From positions 26,220,086-26,284,085 of the forward strand of contig NC_053140.1 in the NCBI RefSeq assembly GCF_016808335.1: 64,000 bases of DNA, written 5' to 3'. Shown in pieces: positions 57,346 through 64,000 of the stretch. Under the pieces are notes generated by a model that was not told where the DNA came from, made no database searches, and was given only the letters and a program-made list of their open reading frames with translations. Source of the stretch: Panicum virgatum. Lineage: Eukaryota; Streptophyta; Magnoliopsida; Poales; Poaceae. The first letter of the stretch is position 1. The number at the start of each line of letters is the position of its first letter. The position numbers were made by a program, and so were the translations under genes.

Positions 57346-59044
57346 TGTTGGCGGCCATTATACACCCATTTTGGCCGCCAACCATTGCCATTAATGAGGG
57401 AACCTGAAGTAGTTTGGACAAAAAGTTTTATTTAAACTAATGAGTTCCACGAGTTTTGTGTCCCAACATGTTTTTCAAGGATTACAGGTAATATGGGACA
57501 CAAATATCATTATTTGGTGAAGTAGCAGTTGAGGCCATACAAATGAAGGTTCATTCAGACGTCTCGGTACAAATGAGAATTGGGCATGGTAAAAAAGTTA
57601 CCCAAATCACATATTTGACATCACCATGTTGAAGAGCTCGCCGAGATGATCAAAATGGACACTTGGATCACCCAATTCGGAGTCCGGATGGAAAAGTTAC
57701 GCCTCCGGGAAGATCACCGACACGGCCCTATCAGGCCGGTCGGCCTGACTTAGGCCGGCCGGCCTAGTACCTCCCTCAAAACACTCTCCACTCAGTGTCA
57801 TGGCCTTGGGGACTCACCAATAGTCCCCTAACACATGGGAGGCAAGCCAGAAGTGAAACTAAGACCGAAAGGCCTCATATGTCCCTCCAAAGGGCTTCCA
57901 AAGTGACCAAACTAAGTGTCAAGACCCAAACCAACTGGAGAAGGAACATACAACCGTCGATAGACATGTCAGTGCAATGGAGGGCTGAGAGGAGCCAACT
58001 CCAGGTCGGCCGGCCTAGGAGAGGCTGGCTGGCCTACTAATTGTCACGCTTCAAACCGACACAACCACTACCGACCTAAAGGAGTGATTAGGAGCGTCCA
58101 CGAAAAGGCGATGCAGATTTGGCGGAGATCCGAGGCCGGCCGGCCTAGGGGAGGCCGGCCGGCCTCACTTTGTCACACCACGTGCCCATCTTTCGCGTGA
58201 GAGCTAAGCAGCCGACCTACTTGTGTAAAGTGCACGCGCTAGCTTCAGCACCGCCTTGGAAGAGCTATAAAAGGACACCCTCACCTCATTTCCAAAGCAC
58301 GGAGAATTGGAACAAGTCCAAGGCGAAGCGTAGCGCTCCACATATCTTTAGAAAATAGGGAGAGAGGCGAGATGAGAGTCCGGAGAGGAGCCGGAGTGTT
58401 GGCCCCTCTCCAACTTTGTGCCTCCGAGGAATGAAGCTTCGGTTCGAGTAATTTCCTCCTCTTTCGTCGGTAATATTGTTTACTCTCCTTTACTTGAATA
58501 CTTGGTCTCTCTAGTTGTGGGATCCCTTGTCTGCGTGGGTAGCAAGTTCTATCCATTTAGGGTTTCTTCTTGCCTTAACGTGAGGCACAAGTCAGTGACT
58601 TGATAGTGTAGGAGCGGTGCCTAGGCTTGATAGTTACCTTGGGTTGTGTTCCACCGCACGGAACCGCTGTGGTAGATGGCAGGTGGTGACAGCCCTATCC
58701 GTCCTTTGTAGTCCACCACGTTCGGGTGCTTTCATAGCAGTAGTTGCCGACTGCCATTGGACTCCCTTCTCATCCCTTTCTAAGTCCTTCCCTGAGGCCG
58801 CCGAAGCAACTAGAGTACAAGTCAATTATTCTTGTTAGGAGTAGTTAGCAAGGCGACGTTAGATTACCTCTACCTATCTTATCTGGACATCTTCACTCCC
58901 ATCATATCACCTGGATAAACAAGAGTCACTACTAGTACACTTCTCATTCCTCGTGGATTCGATACCTTGGAATACTCTACGGTGAAAGCTACATCAGTAT
59001 CCTTACGCTTGCGGATTTATCTGTAAGGCTAAGGACTGCTAACA
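57346..59044 (+). repeat. Athila C 5' LTR
   Basis: 1,699 bases, TGTTGGCGGCC to GACTGCTAACA. Contains several AGGCCGGCCGGCCT palindromes (57750, 58005, 58132, 58151). Confidence 0.85.
58266..58272 (+). promoter_or_regulatory. Athila C LTR TATA box candidate
   Basis: TATAAAAGG in the sense direction, some 780 bases before the LTR end. Confidence 0.5.
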
Positions 59045-59051
59045 AGTTTTC

Positions 59052-59069
59052 TGGGGTCGTTGCGGAGGA
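59052..59069 (+). other. Athila C primer-binding site
   Basis: TGGGGTCGTTGCGGAGGA resembles the tRNA-Asp site used by Athila (TGGCGCCGTTGCCGGGGA) with several mismatches. Confidence 0.6.
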
Positions 59070-59124
59070 ACGGTAGCTGTACTTGTATCGATTCAGGTTT
59101 ATCCTTGTATCATCCACCTTTACC

Positions 59125-60576
59125 ATGGACTCTATTACCCTTCGTGACTTCTCAGCTCCAAGTCGTAGTAGTCATGGTGAGCGTCCACCTTCATGTCATC
59201 CCATCCTTGCACCAGGCTATGAGATCCCCCCTAGTCTCGTAGCCATGGTTCGACCACAATCATTTTCTGGGCGCAGGGATGAAAATCCCTACATTCACCT
59301 ACGTGAATTCGAGCAAAACTGCTCTATCATTTCAATACCAAGTATGCACCATGAAACTGTGAAATGGATACTTTTCCCATTCTCTTCGACTGGTCGTGCC
59401 AAAGATTGGTATTCCATAACCGTAGGAAGTGCAGAGGTAGATTGGAATGTTCTGAAAGAGAAGTTTTGTCTCTGCTACTACCACTCAAGTAAGATTATTA
59501 AATTTCGTAGAGAAGCTCTTTCTTTCAAGCAACGAGAGGAAGAATCTCAAGGAGCAGCTTGGGCTCGTTATATAGAGCTAATTTCTTCAGGGCCAGACTT
59601 AGGTATACCCGAGGCTATGCGCATACAACACTTTGCCTATGGCCTTAGAACAACTAGTGCAACATTTTTAAACAAGGCCTCTGGGGGCTCGTTCTTGCAC
59701 AAAACCGTGAGCGAAGCCAAAGCCATCCTTGATAGGATCCTAAATGATACCGAGTATACCAGAGTATATGAAGACCCGCCTGAAGAATCTCGAGAGCTTG
59801 CTGAAAGAGCAAAACCTTTCATTCCATCTCCAACACCATGCCCACAAAGGATTGCCGAACTAGACCCTTTCGCATCAGTTCCTAAACCCTTCAGCAAAGA
59901 TCATCGACCTTTCTTCTATTCCATGTTTGACGATGATGAGTCAATAGTCGACGGTGATGTCTCATCATTACCAAAAGAAGAAAGTGATGCTTATGGAGAA
60001 TCTGAGGTAGTGACTCCCGATCCCGACGAAGAATCCTTGTCTCACACTGATCATGTAAAGGAGGATTCATCATTCCAGAACATGGAGTTCCAATTCTCGG
60101 AGAACGAGTTTGAATTTTCTGATGAGGAGTTCCAAGCTCCTATCTCTCCAAGCTCCTCTGAACTCCAAGAACCATATCAATGCCTTGATCCATTTAGTGA
60201 CTCTGAGGAAACATCTTTTCTTCTTGACCCAGAGCAATCCAAGGACTTCCACATTGAAAGCATTGATACGCCTCATGAATACTATATGCTAGAGCAAGAT
60301 GTCGAAAATGTCTGCTCTATGGATACTCTTGAGGCAGCAAACTCCATGTCGGGTACAGAAGTCAATGATGAGGATGAGAGTTTCTTCTTGGAGGAACCAC
60401 ATGATACATACTCCTTTGAGGAGACTCCATCTCATCCCGCTATTAGCATACATGCCGAGTCTAGCCATCCCTGGCCCATTTATCAGAAAAATTTCAAAAG
60501 GGTGGTTGTGGATGACTTTGTCTATCATAAATATTGCAAATCCCGTTGTGGTGTGTTGTATAAATCTTGCAGCTAG
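59125..60576 (+). CDS. gag: Athila C gag, intact ORF (483 aa)
   Basis: Starts MDSITLRDFSAPSR at the first ATG after the primer site. Residues about 45-240 form a capsid-type gag domain (NPYIHLREFEQNCS, then LFPFSSTGRAKDWY, then GAAWARYIELISSGPDLGIP). The remainder is acidic (Glu/Asp/Ser) without a zinc knuckle. No stop or frameshift, unlike most other genes here. Gag would form the particle; enzymes must come from an autonomous relative. After the stop the motif AAGCACTGCCGGGAGGTAAC (60678) matches a sequence often seen behind the coding part of these elements. Confidence 0.85.
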   Translation: MDSITLRDFSAPSRSSHGERPPSCHPILAPGYEIPPSLVAMVRPQSFSGRRDENPYIHLREFEQNCSIISIPSMHHETVKWILFPFSSTGRAKDWYSITVGSAEVDWNVLKEKFCLCYYHSSKIIKFRREALSFKQREEESQGAAWARYIELISSGPDLGIPEAMRIQHFAYGLRTTSATFLNKASGGSFLHKTVSEAKAILDRILNDTEYTRVYEDPPEESRELAERAKPFIPSPTPCPQRIAELDPFASVPKPFSKDHRPFFYSMFDDDESIVDGDVSSLPKEESDAYGESEVVTPDPDEESLSHTDHVKEDSSFQNMEFQFSENEFEFSDEEFQAPISPSSSELQEPYQCLDPFSDSEETSFLLDPEQSKDFHIESIDTPHEYYMLEQDVENVCSMDTLEAANSMSGTEVNDEDESFFLEEPHDTYSFEETPSHPAISIHAESSHPWPIYQKNFKRVVVDDFVYHKYCKSRCGVLYKSCS

Positions 60577-62455
60577 ATATCGTGAGCTTAATTCAAAGAC
60601 CGGTGATGGAGGGAGCCACAACACCAAGCTAGCTTCAACGTCAAGATGAGGCTTCCAAGGTCGAGCTTTCGACCATAAACAAGCACTGCCGGGAGGTAAC
60701 CCGTATTTTTTTTCAGTTTTCTCAAAAAAAATCACTTCTATTTCAAAAAAATAGATAAAAAATAATAATTTTACATTCCATTAAAATAAGATTGAATAGA
60801 GCTTCTTGACATAATACTAGGACTTGTTTCCTTCAGGTATTTTTGTCACTAACCTTTCAGGATGGGACTTAAATGACCGAAGAGTTTGCACAATTGGATA
60901 AAGGACCCAGTTCTAGGCTCAAATGCAGAAAGATCAAAGAAAAGTACAACATCAGGCGCTCAAATTTTTGGCACCAAGTGTCGCAAAATCTGAGCATGGG
61001 GGAGGAGACAACTTGAATGACTATGTGCTCAGATTTTGCAAAGCTCAAAGCAAGTCATAAACGCTAGTTTGCACTTCTTTCTCACTCTCCCCACTCGAGG
61101 TTATTTAATAATGTCTATATCTTTTGTTGAAGCCTCTTTTGTATGATAAATTTAACCTTGTGCCGCAAGCTTGATCACAACTCTGCAACTCACATGTTGG
61201 CAAGCATAAGTTTTATTCCATAACTAGTACTCAATTCTTGTGGGATCATCAATTTAGGAAGATCTTGCCTAAGTTGTTGAGAAGTGTGATATAATAAGAT
61301 TGAAGTATTCCTTTCCTTCTTGATTGAGCATTGCTTGGAGAAGTTTTATTTTGAAAAAAAAAATCAAAACCCTTAGTCTCACAAGTCCTTAGTGGTTCAA
61401 AATTCCTACTACAGCCAAAATACTTTACATGATCAAGCCTATACATTTCCCGCCTATATAGTTGTGTTGAGTTTTGTCAAATCTTGTGCCCTTATGGAAT
61501 AGTGATATTTCATTACCGATTATTTTCTTCTTTACAATTGTCCTTGATTGCTAGCCTTCCCATGTCTGGACATGCTAAGTTCCACATTGGATCCTAGCAT
61601 CCACCCTTGCCAGACATTCCTCCATCAATCAGAACCCACATCTTGTTGTCCGCATATCCTTGATCTTATCCTACCCACAAATATGGCCTTTCAAAATAAT
61701 TACTCCAACCATGTCCTACACATATCCCCCCAAAATCCTTTAGAGAAAGGAGGCATGGAGCTATCGAGTAAAAAAAAACTGGCCTGCACACAGGCAAAAG
61801 AAAAAAAAAGGAGAGCTCCATATTTTCAAGTTTCCAAATCCCTAAGGTGGATCCATGGAAAATAAGGAGTACCACTCAAGGCCATATTCTTTCAAAGGCA
61901 CAATATATGGTTGTTCACCACATCCAATCTTATTCGTGTTGTGTCCATTTCCTTCCCCATCCTCGATTATCCATTTCCAAATGATCGGAATATGAAGTGT
62001 CACAACTTTCACTAGGACCAATTTTTGACTTAACAAAATACACAACATAGGTGAGCCTACATTTCCCCTACCTGAGCTACACATAAGCCTATAGATTGTA
62101 GGGAAAGGCAGGCCAATGGCCTTAGTGAGGAATAAAGTTACCACATGAGCAATTCAAGAGTGCCATCTGAGGATCAATTGAGCTAAGGAGTTTATTTTGA
62201 AAACAAAATATATCAAAACTCCAAGTATGGTTGATTAAGAGGAAGGCCACACCTTCAATCGAGTTGTTCCACTTTTCAACCGCTGAAGGCAAGCATCATA
62301 GCCACTTCAAACCCCACAGGTATGAGAAACGTTCTGGAATAAAGTTTATGCTAGCTATCTACTTTGAGAAGTTGTGCATCAAAGTCTACCTTAAGTTCTT
62401 GCTCGAACCTGATACTCTTGATTCTAACCTTTGCTCGGGATGAGCAAAGATCTGA
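60577..62455 (+). other. Athila C non-coding internal region
   Basis: About 1.9 kb. Contains GAGCATGGGGGAGGAG at 60993, a second purine tract like the terminal one, and CTCGGGATGAGCAAAG before the terminal tract. No pol motif on either strand. Confidence 0.6.
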
Positions 62456-62466
62456 GCGTGGGGGTG
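62456..62466 (+). other. Athila C polypurine tract
   Basis: GCGTGGGGGTG directly before the 3' LTR. Confidence 0.75.
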
Positions 62467-62982
62467 TGTTGGCGGCCATTATACGCCCATTTTGGCCGCC
62501 AATCATTGCCATTAATGAGGGAACTTGAAGTAGTTTGGACATAAAGTTTTATTTAAACTAATGAGTTCCATGAGTTTTGTGTCCCAACATGTTTTGAAAG
62601 GATTACAGGTAATATGGGACACAAATATCATTATTTGGTGAAGTAGCAGTTGAGGCCATACAAATGAAGGTTCATTCAGACGTCTCGGTACAAATGACAC
62701 TTGGGCATGGTACAAAAGTTACTTAAATAACATATCTGACATCACCATGTTGAAGAGCTTGTCAAGGTGATCAAAATGGATACTTGGATCACCCAATTCG
62801 GAGTCTGGACGGAAAAGTTACGCCTCCGGGAAGATCAATGACACGGCCCTGTCAGGCCGGTCGGCCTGGCACCTCCCTCAAAACACTCTCCACTCAGTGT
62901 CATGGCCTTGGGGACTCACCAATAGTCCCCTAACACATGGAAGGCAAGCCAGAAGTGAAACTAAGACCGAAAGGTCTCATAT
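62467..62982 (+). repeat. Athila C 3' LTR, truncated by insertion
   Basis: Matches the first 520-540 bases of the 5' LTR; lacks about 20 bases (one GGCCGGCC palindrome) near 62870. Ends at CATAT, the probable target of the next insertion. Confidence 0.85.
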
Positions 62983-64000
62983 TGTAACACCCGGTTTATA
63001 AAAGAACATAAACCGAGCAATCATATACGTGCCAGGATCAAGTCACACGTATATACAACAGAATGAACAGTATATCATAGCACATATCACGTAAAAAGAT
63101 ATAATAAAGCGAATACGAAATGTTATTCATTACAATAATGACATAAAAGTCTGATACAGCGGAAGCGAAGTACAAAATACGAAAAAGCTCTCCGAAGCTG
63201 AAGCAGGGCGCCACAGGGACGTCGACTGGGAGACGAAGCACCTAGAAGTCCTCGTAGTCCTGGTAGCGCTGGACGAACTCCCTCGTGTCGGCAGGAACTG
63301 AGCAGCAGTAGCGTAGCCAAGAGGAAAAAGTAGAGAAGAGGCAAGGGTGAGTACACAACTTGTACTCAACAAGTATAACACAAACTATGAGGCTCTAGGC
63401 TGGCTGACTCAACTGCATTAGCTTTTAAGTGTTGGCAAAATTTTATTAAAGCTATTTACTATGAGTTGATGAATTACCATTGACCCAGTTACATAGTAAT
63501 TAATCAGAATTAATTATACTACTACTGAGAACCAAACCGAAACCAAGCCACCAAGGTAAACCCCGAGAAGCACCTCCCTCGTCGGAAGGAGATAACTTCA
63601 CTAATCAAAAGGAGGATCTGGGCCGCTCATAACCGTGAGCACGGCTAGTATACCAGTTTTACACTCTGCAGAGGTTGCACATCTTTACCCACAAGTCGTG
63701 AGCTACGCCAGTTGTTCATCACACTTCCTTAGGTGAGATGGCCAGCGACTCACTACGAGGCCTTTAAAAAGAATCCCATTGGTAAGGCGTAACCGCGAGA
63801 GTTAGGTCGGCGACGATGGGGCCCACCTCCGGGGGTACAAGCATAGGAGCGCAATCCAAGCACAGACCAAGCCGGAGGAGCAGGGACCATTGAAGCTTAC
63901 TACTCTTGCCCCGCAGGTAAGTTACTCCAAACCAAAAAGATCTAATTATTACGCCAAGTCTATCCCATTCTAGCCTTGTGGTAGCGCTGTTGTCCCAGGT
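62983..64000 (-). repeat. Third Tekay insertion, partial LTR
   Basis: TGTAACACCCGG onward, close to 30236-31260 of the Tekay solo LTR. It includes exon C of the mini-ORF (about 63299-63244, TAG kept). Whether it is a solo LTR or a whole element lies outside the window. Confidence 0.9.

Larger units (their letters stand above)
57346..62982 (+). mobile_element. Gag-only Athila-related element C
   Basis: 5' LTR (57346-59044), tRNA-Asp-type primer site, one gag ORF, about 1.9 kb without coding domains, purine tract, and the first 516 bases of the 3' LTR, which is cut by a Tekay LTR at 62983. No PR, RT, RNase H or IN. Left flank CTCAT; the right one is outside the window. Confidence 0.85.

Overview
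The window is plant nuclear DNA, most likely from a grass, and consists almost entirely of LTR retrotransposons inserted into one another. I found no convincing host single-copy gene, rRNA, tRNA or CRISPR array. The grass assignment rests on the element types: Tekay-type chromovirus with 3.5 kb LTRs, Tat elements with antisense genes, Athila elements, and a CRM-like element. It also rests on the very GC-rich coding parts of two elements. The species is not determined.

Layout. (1) 1-14049 is the 3' end of a plus-strand Tat element (T0). Its 3' LTR is split by a complete Tekay/Del chromovirus (929-13156, duplication CTCTA). (2) T0 itself broke the LTR of a minus-strand Athila element (A), seen as pieces at 14050-15760, 37058-37704 and 52239-54173. 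(3) Athila A received two minus-strand Tat elements. Tat1 (15761-37057, duplication AAACC) has gag, PR, RT, RNase H, a second RNase H, IN and a five-exon antisense gene. Tat2 (37705-52238, duplication TAGGC) has a gag-like ORF and an antisense gene but no pol. (4) Tat1 holds a copia-like solo LTR (17712-19198, CCCCC) and a Tekay solo LTR (30236-33928, TCAGC). (5) Tat2 holds a CRM-like element that lost most of pol (38528-44324, CCGAG), which holds a TRIM (42274-43141, CACAC). (6) From 54174 come a second CRM-like 5' LTR, a minus Athila LTR (B), a plus-strand gag-only Athila-related element (C) with an intact gag ORF, and a partial minus-strand Tekay LTR that runs off the end.

Biology. Most coding regions are decayed. 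Many of the lesions are TAG where the context suggests glutamine CAG, the change expected from deamination of methylated CHG sites. The most unusual features are: a small spliced reading frame inside the Tekay LTR, with a GC-AG intron and exons kept in every copy that covers them; a 110-bp in-frame GT-AG intron candidate in Tekay gag; antisense multi-exon genes of two families in three Tat elements; hairpin-bearing tandem repeats in Tat1 LTRs; and a gag-only element with an open gag. Divergence figures are hand counts and all family calls are from reading the sequence, without database searches.
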